Shown: piece after piece, positions 30,740 to 40,572 of the stretch
Position numbering within the stretch: the stretch's first letter is position 1
Layout of the letters: every line of letters starts with the position of its first letter
Source of the DNA: Phytoseiulus persimilis
Lineage: Eukaryota; Arthropoda; Arachnida; Mesostigmata; Phytoseiidae
Assembly: GCA_037576195.1 (NCBI GenBank)
Contig: CM075102.1
Coordinates: forward strand, 310,001 to 374,000
DNA length: 64,000 bases
Direction of reading: 5' to 3'
Position numbers and translations under genes: made by a program
Notes under the pieces: generated by a model
The model's database searches: none
Told to the model about the DNA's origin: nothing
Seen by the model: only the letters and a program-made list of their open reading frames with translations

Positions 30740-31685
30740 AACGGTGGAAAGTTCTCGAATCTCCTGAGCCCGAGCTACCTAGTTATACAGCTGTTGCATT
30801 AGTTGATTGCGACGACTCTTTCTTTTACCCGAAAACCATGCTAGTCTAGCTTCAGGGTCTCACGAGGAGACTCGGATTTTCGGGCAAAGAGGAAGAAGTC
30901 GGTTGGTTCGGATGAAGATTCCGGCCGGAACAACGGTCTGCGCAAAAATCCCTGTAGGCGGGAGCGCGTCAACTCGGCCGACGCGTTAACTTCCGAGCGG
31001 ACCGGCAGGCAACGTACTCGGAGCGAGTTGGGAGATTGGGTGAGGTTAGGCTCGAGCGAGCAAGCGGAGCGATGCGAGCAGATCGACAGCAAGCGCACTC
31101 GAAATCGTGCGGGGGAATTCGGTGAGATCAGGTTAAGGCCCCTGTTGCCCCCGTGGCCCGGTTGACGCCCCGGCCCAGTTGACGGGCACCCCCTGGAGGC
31201 TCCATGAATGTCGCAGATCGTGAGAGGAGGCCTCGGCGGGAGTTCCAGCCCTCTATGGCCCCTGTCTCATTAAGGGCCACAAAGGCGAGCGAGATATTCT
31301 CGGGAAGCTCTCTGCGTATGCTTCCCGTCCTGATCATCAAATGGGGTAACTCGCAGATTCTTAGACAAAAAAATCCAGAAGAAGTTTCTATCCTCCATTC
31401 TTCCACTTGGATCGAGAGTCCGTGTATGAAGTCCCCCACAATGTCGCTCTATCAGCCTTACGAGTTCCATCAACATCTAATGGGTGCTTCATAGTTGATC
31501 TTCATTTTGTAAACGTCACACCAGCCCCGATCAAATGCTCTCATCCACAACAAATTTCATTCCTGACGTCCAGGACATCGTTTCCTTCAAGAATATCCTC
31601 AGCTCTCCATTCTCCGTGTATGCCAGGCGTATATAACAGCCGATCTCATCAGTGAGCTGAAGCGTAGAATCAGACAGCAGCCAAA
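30740..31685. other. No gene recognised between transposon relics
   Basis: A locally GC-rich stretch at about 30920-31260 without coding similarity. No clear repeats with the rest of the window. Confidence 0.4.
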
Positions 31686-32759
31686 GTGGAAGTAAGTCGT
31701 GTTCTCAAGCAGCGCGGTGCGGTCCCCAGAAAATATCTATTGGAGAGGCCGGAGGTGGTCAGGCTTCTATTCCAGACTACCCCTTCATCACGCAATAAAA
31801 GCTGGTTGAGGAAGCGGCCCCGGGCTCATTGCGTACCTCGGGTAGGAAACGGCCGTTGCAAAATGGGAACAGCACCCCACTGTTCTCAATCCGTCCAGGC
31901 ATCAGCAGTACCTCCTGATGTCTCCGATGCTGTTGTTTTGTGCCTCGTGTCCGACATGAACTCGGTGAGCCATTCAATTCACTTGTCGATACCTTGTTTC
32001 GAAACGGTTAATGGAGGGCACCCCTTCGATGAAAATCATCAAAGCGTTGTTTTCTTCATCCGGCAGCCCGGCCAGACAGGCCGAGGCCAGACTGAGTTGG
32101 TGAGGCCCCGAGCAGAAGATTGGTGGCTGATATCGGATCAGTCTCCTCCAAAATGCTTCATCTCAAAAGCAGATATTCTCGGGCAGCTTGTCAGGCAACG
32201 ATTCTATTTCCGAAACACCACTTCTTTTGCAAGCGTGTTTGGCGGGAGTCTCCGGCTGTTCATGTCGCCCAGAATTCGTGCGCTCATGTTGCTGTCGGCC
32301 CTAGAACGTCCTTTCAACTTGCCACGCAGGTGGTCGACGATTTTACGCGGAGGCTGGACTCAGTTGTGCCCTTTTGCCGTTGGTGTTCTTCATGACATCT
32401 TCTGCATCACGAAACCCACGATCGACGATCGGGATGTCACGTGGCTTCAGAGAAGATCGAATCAACAGATAGGTTGGAACAGCCCTAGTTCAAAGTTCAG
32501 AAACGACGTCATTGTCGCAGTGAGGGGATTACCATTCTTCTCGTCAAATTCTCGTCATTGGTTCCGAAATTCATCGATTCGGAGGAAGATTGTGGCGAAG
32601 GAAAAACCGAAACCCGGACTCTCAAACAGTTCTCGATGCTCCGAGTGCTCACGGCTAGATCTCCGGAAGGCGGGATACGATTCACTCCTGGATAATCCAT
32701 CAGTACCCCCAGAGTCCGGGTTAATCAATGTCCGGAAGTTCCGTGGCGGTTCCGAATAA
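31686..32759 (-). pseudogene. Second DDE_Tnp_4-type transposase relic
   Basis: On the minus strand 32437-32402 reads DIPIVDRGFRDA, the same motif as in the transposase at 29568-30076, and about 90 bases further, in another frame, IVDHLRGKLKGR recalls the following block. In between and around there are stops and frame changes, so it is decayed. Oddly, the opposite strand is open for 357 codons (31686-32759, no ATG at its start) in the frame that pairs codon for codon with the DRGFRDA frame. I read that as a shadow of the old gene, not as a protein. Confidence 0.45.
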
Positions 32760-33079
32760 GAACTCTTCATTCGGCCGGCCAATAATATAAGAACAACACG
32801 AGTTATTGGATGCACCGCACGTTCCCGGGACGACGATGACGTTCTGATCCTCGGGTGCTTTGAGCGCTGTTGTCGTTTCCTCATTGGCAGCTGTTTGCGA
32901 GCACCAGAAATACTGTGGCATGGTCCCCAACCACTCGAACATAAGAGAGGTGCGAACTGTGCTCCCGAAGAGAGGCAAATCATCAAGCGTATGGAAATTG
33001 AGCCAAAACTCAGAGGAAGATAGCGAGAAAGACTGGTGGTCCGAGACATTGGAGCACAAGGCGTTACAGCTGGTGCCCG

Positions 33080-33620
33080 TCAGACTTCAGCGACGAAGGC
33101 TGAGAAAAACTACCGTCAGTTTCGACCGGCTGATCGCTCGAAAGGTGGAGGTGAACCCATCTCTCAGTTTGATGAGCTTGAAATCAATAGTGGAGGTTCT
33201 GGCTCAGACGATCCGTAGAGGGCTGCAAGAGGCAAGCTTGAGTAGCAGAGCGCCCAGGAAAGTTCCGCTGTTGCCGGAGAAGGGCATTAGAGAGACGTCT
33301 CAAATTCGCACGAACATGCTTGCCTGGTGTAACGAGGGTAGCAGTGGTTCAACTTTTTTGGGCGATAAGACTAAAGTTGGTCTGTTCAGATCACATTCCG
33401 GGGTTCGTATGCCCCGTGTTTGGAGACCTCCAAATTCGGAGTTCGACCCGCGGCACGCCGTCAAGAAGATCAAACATGGTGGCGGGAATATCATGGCTCG
33501 GGGATGCTTCTCTCACCGCAGTGCTCGACCGCTGTTTGGGAGCAAGGAAATAATGACCAGCTTAGCAACAACGAGAATTTTTCTCGAGAGCAAGCATGAG
33601 TGGGACTGCGGAACTGCCAG
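33080..33620 (+). pseudogene. Tc1-family transposase fragment
   Basis: Within one open frame (32860-33690) the translation matches Tc1-type transposases: a helix-turn-helix part (TIRRGLQEASLSSRAPRK, VPLLPEKGIRE), then DKTKVGLF at the first catalytic aspartate region, VWRPPNSEFDPRHAVKKIKH and GGGNIMARGCFS. The N-terminal DNA-binding half and the second and third catalytic residues (the usual QQDNDPKH block and beyond) are absent, so it cannot transpose. The frame is uninterrupted across the matched part, which suggests a fairly recent arrival or truncation. Terminal inverted repeats were not found. Confidence 0.8.
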
Positions 33621-33649
33621 ATGGGTCTTGGAATGGAATATGTGGTATG

Positions 33650-34281
33650 GGAGTGAGAGTTGCAACCGGGATTTGATACTAGTGATGTAGGCTGGTTTAT
33701 CGCTGAAAGTCAAGCGTACCATCTCTGAACACTGAGAGAATGAGACAGCGATGCCACCGGCTCAGAAGCCGAACATCCTCGCGCTCCGTTCAATTTTTCT
33801 CTTCGGAATCGCCTGACGAATTCACTTCAGGGGGTCAAATATGACGCGCATTCCGCTCGCGTCGAAGAGTCTTGCAAGTCGTTCGCGGTCGGAACAGAGA
33901 AAACGCCAAGTAGATAGAACCTATGATGCCTGATATTCGACCCTGAAACCCCAAGCTAGAACCCTAGTCAGAACGAAGACTCCATGCTGTCGATCAATGG
34001 GGCTTCCGGGCAGTCTCACAGTACATCAACTCAGCCTCCCCTCCTGCCGGTCACTCCGTGAACGAAGCTTCTGCCAGTACAACGGTGTAGATGACTACAT
34101 CCAACCACCCAATTTTAACGTTGAAAGTATGTATACTTCTCATACAGAACAATTTTCATTTTGATGTCACCGAGGAGCTCAAACTGAGGGTTCCGGACTG
34201 CGCAGCTTTCACCGAGGTCAAGAAACTTATGGAGTCCAGCTTGAAGATACATGGTTCTTACATTTCAGACTACCGCCAGAT
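33650..34281. other. No gene recognised
   Basis: Short frames only. The right end lies just past the COX6B polyadenylation signal. Confidence 0.4.
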
Positions 34282-34287
34282 TTTATT
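34282..34287 (-). promoter_or_regulatory. Polyadenylation signal of COX6B
   Basis: AATAAA on the minus strand, about 50 bases past the COX6B stop codon. Confidence 0.6.
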
Positions 34288-34338
34288 ATTCTTCATGCGG
34301 TCTGCTAAAGAGACTTCGTAATTCAGCGCAGGTATGGA

Positions 34339-34620
34339 TCAGAATTTCACGGGGAAACGTCCTTCGTCCACTTGCTCGTGCCACTTTTCTAACCAGGTAT
34401 TCGGGCAGAGCTGTCGGTAGGCTTTCTGATAATAGAGACATTTCTCATTTCCTTCGCCGAGCTTTTTCTGGCAGCGGTGGAAGTCGATGAAGTTCTGAGC
34501 ACAGTTCCTCTTCTGATTTGTATTGGGGAATCGAGGATCGAACGGCGGAGTCCAGGCCAACTTGGTCTTCTTCAAAGCATCCCGTTCCGAAGAGATCTGA
34601 TAGTTCTTGTTTGGTTCCAT
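34339..34620 (-). CDS. COX6B: Cytochrome c oxidase subunit 6B
   Basis: This intronless frame of 93 codons encodes a nuclear subunit of mitochondrial complex IV that sits on the intermembrane-space face and helps dimer contact. The twin cysteine motif of the family is intact: CAQNFIDFHRC (CX9C) and CLYYQKAYRQLC (CX10C), which form two disulfides in a helical hairpin after import by the Mia40 route. The N-terminal segment PPFDPRFPNTNQKRNC and the final WHEQVDEGRFPVKF are also typical. No cleavable presequence is expected or seen. Start ATG at 34620 gives a normal family length. Confidence 0.95.
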   Translation of the reverse strand: MEPNKNYQISSERDALKKTKLAWTPPFDPRFPNTNQKRNCAQNFIDFHRCQKKLGEGNEKCLYYQKAYRQLCPNTWLEKWHEQVDEGRFPVKF

Positions 34621-36905
34621 GATTCACCAATCACCACGACAAAGACCTGAACTTGTTAGTCGACTTTGCCTCGCAAAGGACGAACATTCGACTAAAAATA
34701 ACATTGGGGTCGTTGTCTACCTGAAGCGCCAAAATTTGAAAGTTTCCGTTTTCGTTGACCGAAAGCGGATCTCGAACCGCCCGGGCGGGATCACAAGGCA
34801 CCGTCCGAACTTGCCCGCGGCACGCGACTTCCAGCCCGGAAGTCGACTTCCTATGAGACCGAGCCTCGCACTCCGTTAACGATTCGCGCGTTCCGCTTTC
34901 CTCACTAGCTCACTAATCCACGGAGTTCGCGGCCTAGGCGGCGGAAATTGTGGTCTTTCCGACTTGCGGAACGTTTAGAAGTAGGAAGCTTCGACCCGGG
35001 ACCCGGACCACGGTTCACGATGAGTGTGGTCGATCCACGGAAGCGGCACAGAATTATCAGGGAGATCGCAATGATCGCATAAAATTCGGAGTGATGCAGG
35101 CGCCGACAGTTGTAGTCGCGATCGGAACTTACAGCCCGATTCCCGTCTGAGAGAACGGACACGAAAATCCATCCGATAGAGATATTTGTTACCACTACAT
35201 GACAAGAAAAAAGGAGTCTCAGACAGGAAGCTCTTGTGCCCGTAAGATACGAGCCCCAGAATACCTCAGAACTTCGTCAATCGATGGAGCGGGGTACATC
35301 GTGCCGAGGCGCTGAGAGTTTGAGAGCGAATCCGTCTAGGACCGAACATTGTCGAACAGAGTCGGTGTCTCAAAGGTTCTTGGAGACGGTCTGTGGCATG
35401 TCAACTCAGGTGAAGCCATTGAGCGTCGGGCCGTTCCAATATGGCCCACAGGAGCAGCAGGATGGTCGTTGAGAAGGCTGAGTTTCCAACAAATTATCGA
35501 AGAAAGTCTTCCATAGCCTCATGCACCAGCGTCTGGAGGAAGGTCCGGAGTCGAGGAAATTCAGAGATTTGGTGGGTCACGGGTGAAAGATTGAGAATGC
35601 TCTTGCAGGCCGCCCGATGTCGTTATTGTTTGGGTGAATGAGTGAAGCTGCCTGTGAGTGCGTGAGTCGGCGCGACGTCGAACGCTCGAGGCAGTCCTTC
35701 TTGTTACTTGCAGCTTTGCGAGAGTCCGCCCTGTTTGTCGCGCATTTGTGGACCGTGAGCTCGGCTGATCGTAATATCGTTAACCTGGTGATGGAGCGCT
35801 ACCATCCCTTGGGATCGCTCTCCCGAATTCCGATTTCTCAGGGCTGTGGGAGGGCTGAATGGCCCACCCCTGGAGGAGTTCCTGCCTTCCTCGTCCTGCC
35901 CTCGTCTCTGCTGTCGAGCGGCTGCTCGGTAGATATGAAAAAACTTGTGGAGTACGTTTCAGTTGACATCTGCCATGATGACAAGTCGATAGAAATTTCT
36001 CGAAAGATGCCACAAATGGATCCTCAACTTCGCTTGATCGCACATTTGATGAGTGTTCCGAAAAAAATGAAAATACTGTGGAACCCAGATTGTATAGAAT
36101 AATGGTTGTCGGGAATGACCCCTGTGCACGGAGCGATGGACATGACCACGTCTGGTGTGAGTCGTTGCACTCACCGAGCTGGCAGGAGCTCGAACCTCCC
36201 ACGCGATATGTCGAGTTCGATTGAGCCGTTCCTGTTAGAGAGGAAATTCGTCTTCAGTGGCACACTAGCTAGAAGGCTCCGTGCACAGGCAGATTCACCT
36301 CGCGGACACTGATACGGTAACAAGGAGAAGACAGTACGGCGTATAGATGAACAGTGGTTTATTCGGATGTGGAGTATGGTTATATGGGATGTGATTGGGA
36401 GAGTGAGAGTTGTTGAGTTGAGTCTTCGGGGAGTACTTCGAGGGTGTCAATCATCACGGCACCGAGTTGGGGTTCTAAGGTTTTCTAATGGAGGGATTGA
36501 TTACTTTGGCGCCTCAAGTGGCGCGGGTTCTTGTACGAACCGAGTCTGCTGAATCTAGATTCGGATGCACCCGCTTTCGCGTGTTGCATCTCAACAGTTC
36601 CACAAGCCAGCTTGTTCGGTATTGCTGCGGCCATGATGTTGTCCCGCGGACGAGAGTCGATTTCTCAGTGTCTCTCAATCGGCTCTCGCTCAGCGGCTCG
36701 GAACCCTCAATGGTCGACTCAATACCACACTCCACGGAAGGTGTTCTTTTTCGCTTGTCGTTAGTCATGGTCGTGACACCTGCGCTCTCTTCCCGCGCAC
36801 ATCCCTCTCCGGCGGTCCAGCCGCATCTGTTACTCCGACACAATCGACTGTCCGCACAGAGAGCCGAGGAGTCGGAGAGCGCTCACGACTGGAAAAGTCA
36901 GTTCC
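34621..36905. other. Intergenic between COX6B and tafazzin
   Basis: The two genes are divergent and share about 2.3 kb. Open frames (for example 35638-36102, 154 codons) carry no recognised motif. I see no clear TATA element; promoters of both genes presumably lie here. Confidence 0.4.
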
Positions 36906-38339
36906 ATGCCGCTGGAAGTTCGGTGGCCGATGCCACCGGTTGGGCGGCCACCTGTAATTTGGAGTATAGCAAGTCACATTGTGGTCCCAGCGGTTGGCAC
37001 GCTGACCAAAATATTCGCAGGTTCGTTGGAGGAAATCGGAGGCTTATGTCGGGACCGAAATCGCTCTATTCGAGAATCCTGGATAGATCAGTCGATGATG
37101 GCTTTTCTGGTGACATGCGAGGATATGTATGTAAGGAGCTCAAGACTTTGTAGGCGTTAAGGCGGGAGCCGCAATGGTCTGAGATGGGGCGGGAGATAGC
37201 GGCAAAAACACACCTAATGGAAGTGCCAAAGTTTCGGAACGCCGGAAGGAATCAGAACACAGACATTGGAATCGTCATGCCGATGCGGCTCGTCTGGCGG
37301 TACTGCTTCGAATGGGCCTGCATTCCGGTATTGAGGTCGATATCCTTTCAGAGTTTCTCAGCTATCCGAGGTATCACAACGTCGACCGGATGCTTTCCGC
37401 CGTCGAGAATCGGCCAAACGACGTTCCTCTGATCACTGCCTGCAATCATCACTCATGTCTCGATGATCCGTTCATCTGGAGTAAGAGCCGCTTGATGGTG
37501 AATTGATCAACAGCAATGTCGAGAAAGAGAAATCCCTGACTTCGAGTCCTAGCGAGAGCACAAATCATTCTTTAATCCCGTTCCCCAGGTATGTTACCCA
37601 TGAGAGTGCTCCTGCGAAACAAAAGTATGCGATGGTCGCTCGCCGCCCATGATATTTGCTACACTCGTGAGCTGCATTCAACGTTCTTCGCACTAGGTCA
37701 GTGCATCCCTGTCGTGCGCGGCGATGGAGTCTATCAACAAGGGATGAACTACTGCGTGGAGCTACTCAACCTCGGGAAATGGGTAACAAGGGCTCGCTGC
37801 GCTCATCTGTGATCGATTCCCCAGCTTTTTCTGAGTTCAGGCGTTGATCGGATCTCCTCACCTTCTAGGTACACATTTACCCTGAGGGCAAAGTCAACAT
37901 GAATCCTAAAGAATTCTTGCGATTGAAGTGGGGTGTTGGAAGGCTCATCGCCGACAGCAAAGTCTGCCCGATTGTGATACCTTTTTGGCACATTGGAATG
38001 GACAGTGTGTTACCGAACGTCGAACCATACAGGCCGAATTTCGGACAAGTTGTCACTTTCAACGTGGGAGTGCCGATCGATTTGTGGTAGAGACCCGAGC
38101 TGTAATTCATAAATGCTCATCGATCGAAAGAAACACGGCCCTATATCAGCATAATTTGGAGACGAGGTGACTCAAGTTTGGTTTTCAGTGAGATGAAGCA
38201 TGAGATGGAGCGTGCTAGAGCCGACGACGTTGCCAAAAGAAAAGCTTTCACGGACGTGATACAAACCCGCTTCGCCGCCCTGAGGAAAGAAACGGAGAAT
38301 CTCCATGAAATACATCTCCGAGATAGGGGAAAAACGTGA
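36906..38339 (+). CDS. Taz: Tafazzin (cardiolipin transacylase)
   Basis: Tafazzin remodels cardiolipin acyl chains at mitochondrial membranes. Five exons join in phase: 36906-37020, 37352-37480, 37589-37782, 37869-38086 and 38189-38339, giving about 268 residues. The N-terminus [11 protein letters not shown] and the interfacial hydrophobic segment [14 protein letters not shown] match the family. The acyltransferase HX4D motif is in NHHSCLDD, followed by [16 protein letters not shown], the [12 protein letters not shown] region and the substrate-binding block FPEGKVN-type sequence IYPEGKVNM, then [12 protein letters not shown]. The length is close to the short human isoform without exon 5. The donor of exon 4 is ambiguous: ending at 38083 (DF-EM) or 38086 (DLC-EM) both keep phase. 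The last exon is a charged helix ending in RDRGKT. Confidence 0.94.
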
Positions 38340-40290
38340 GAGTATACTGACGCCGAGTTTCCTGATCGCACCAGTGCAGTAGGTAGAGATATCCGAAAAA
38401 AGTCAAGTAGTACATCGTAGTTAGCTAGATTGTTGAATAAGAAATCACGATCGCGTACACAAATCAACTGTAATACATCGTGCGCTCGCGCTTTTGTCCA
38501 TGCTTGAGCATCTCAAATGTCTCGTCATTCAAGCCATCACGCGGGAAAGCAGTTGTCACTCACAGATTCTCCCTGGGTTATTTTCGGCTGGTCGGGCTAC
38601 AGGACAACGTTCTCCGCGGGGAGGAAACGACGAAGAATGAGACTTATTTCCAGGTCGAACAGGAGAGCGGGTGTCCAGGAAACCATCGGGCAGGTACCGA
38701 TCGGAAAAAGCCGTTGCCGCATCGAAAAGATTCGATGGTTTTGCCGATCTGTCCATAATATTACCATCGTCCCAAACGTCTCCAGGCAGGGGAATCCTCG
38801 TCTTAAGGAATGGCTGATCTTTCAAGTTCTGAAAATGTCCCCGATCAAGCTCATTCTCTCAGTCGGAAGTTCCTCTGACAAGTTGACGTGGTTACCCGTA
38901 CGTTCGATTTGAGGGGAGCGAATCCCGTTGAGCACGATTCCCCATGGTCTTGGGGCGGAGCAAGAAGAAACCATCACTGGAGTTGAAGACGGAGGAGCTC
39001 TTCGAGCATAGCGATTGAAAAGCCGTGAGGAAGAGTTGAAGATCGACTTTTTTTATTTCGATACATTTTTCCATACAAGAAACAAATAAGTTCCAGTTGT
39101 CGGAAGCGTTGAAAGACGCAGAAATTGATCCAGGCCAAGCCCAATGAATCGTAGGGAGACTCTTATGGTACAGAGTTCGTCACGAAGAGACTGCTTTTCT
39201 AGTTCGCAGTGTACTCATCAGTTGTTTTGCAAGTTTCCTCGCTCTATTTCTGATGTCACTTTGTTGGAAGAACGAGTTCTCACTTATCGACATGGATTGA
39301 CGACGGCCGTCGTGAATGTGCTCGCGATCTTTAGAAATGCACAATGCTGCAAACCAACGGGGCGAATCTGATATTCCTTCATCGAGGCAGTTCGAACCTC
39401 TCGACCTCTCCGATGTGCTTCAACGGAATCGCACGACGTCTTAGCAGCATTGTTTTCTCAATCCTCGATCATACGACCCAAGCAAACGATATGTATCCCG
39501 GGCAATCGGAACAGGACCATCAGTTCTTCGTATAAAGACCTAGTTTACGAGCAACTTGGTTATCAAGGCAAGCCTGTCTGTTCGTAGGGAAAGGATTGAA
39601 GACCGTGGGTGGTGACTCCGCTCGAGACGGCGGCGTTCTGGGAAGGAAACGACGCAAATGAGTACGGATATCGCAGTATTATCGTTGGAATCAAGCATGA
39701 GAACAAGTTTGGAGGAAATCAATGGAATCGGGGTAGGTTTACCGCGAATCGCCCGAATCGATGGAAGTAGACGCAACCAGTCTTGCCGAAGCATCTTCAA
39801 CTAAATGCGTCACTTTGGTGTAGCGCTCCAGGAGCTCGTCCAGGGTCGGTGGCGTGGTCGCGGTGTTCTCACTGCAAACATGAACCAGCTGGAGAGCAGG
39901 GTACTATCGCGGGGAGCGGGCCGTCTTGAATGCTGGTTGCCGTGCCTAATTCTGGTCCGTAAACTGAATCGTGAACCGAAATGACGACATTTTATCCGCG
40001 CAAACCTCTACGTTCTCTGTGGTCTCTCTATCCGCTCCCACGGATCCGGTCGCAGCAACCCGTTCATGCTTAAGTCGAGCACTCCAACACTTTCGCATAC
40101 TCGTGAAGATCGACGACCTCATTCAAAGATCCGTGACTTACAGTAGTCAACGCCCGATCATAGTTTACAAACACATAAGCCAACTGTGCAACTAGATAAA
40201 AGCCGGTAGCATTCTAACCCAGCTTTCCTTCACGAGTTTCTCTACCTGAGGTCACTCCGATTTCTCCTTGTCGGCTTTGCTGCTGTGGAA
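38340..40290. other. Intergenic, tafazzin to TBC1D30, 3' ends converging
   Basis: No gene recognised. A local AT-rich patch is at 39050-39100. No canonical AATAAA was found close behind tafazzin; the nearest variant is AATAAG at about 38435. Confidence 0.4.
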
Positions 40291-40572
40291 TCAGAAAACA
40301 TTAGGGAAATGATTCGGCTCGACGACGATCCGTTTTTCATTCGAGGTAGCGGCTTCAACTCTAGGTGCTCCGGGAACACTCGCAAGTAACTTGAGCCGGT
40401 TTTCGTCAGGCATCGAGGTAAGTTCGTGCTCTCGAAGCAACTTCATTTCGAGCTTTCCGAAATAAGTTCTCCTGACGTTCCGATCGGAACTCTCCCAAAC
40501 TTCCGGTGGCGGCCGGAATCGAGCCGCCAAGATCGGAGGCTGCTGAGCCGACTTTTCGTGGGAAGATTTCCG
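40291..40572 (-). other. In-frame extension after the TBC1D30 stop
   Basis: Directly after the TAG stop at 40575-40573, and in the same frame, 93 sense codons run to a TGA. The translation is protein-like (charged and proline-bearing, for example ARFRPPPEVWESSDRN and YFGKLEMKLLREHELTS). The stop is followed by C (TAG-C), a context known to favour readthrough. It may be a readthrough domain, an alternative exon (the bases CCTCTAG just before 40572 also resemble an acceptor, but then phase must be set by another donor), or 3'UTR open by chance. Confidence 0.45.

Noticed and set aside
36114-36200. Minus-strand tRNA-like T arm around GGTTCGAGCTCC
   Set aside because: A four-pair T stem can be drawn, but no acceptor stem, anticodon arm or box A fits.
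36300-36480. Possible terminal-repeat-like stretch near a TTTATT motif
   Set aside because: I found no second copy in the window and no associated element genes, so nothing supports a mobile element here.
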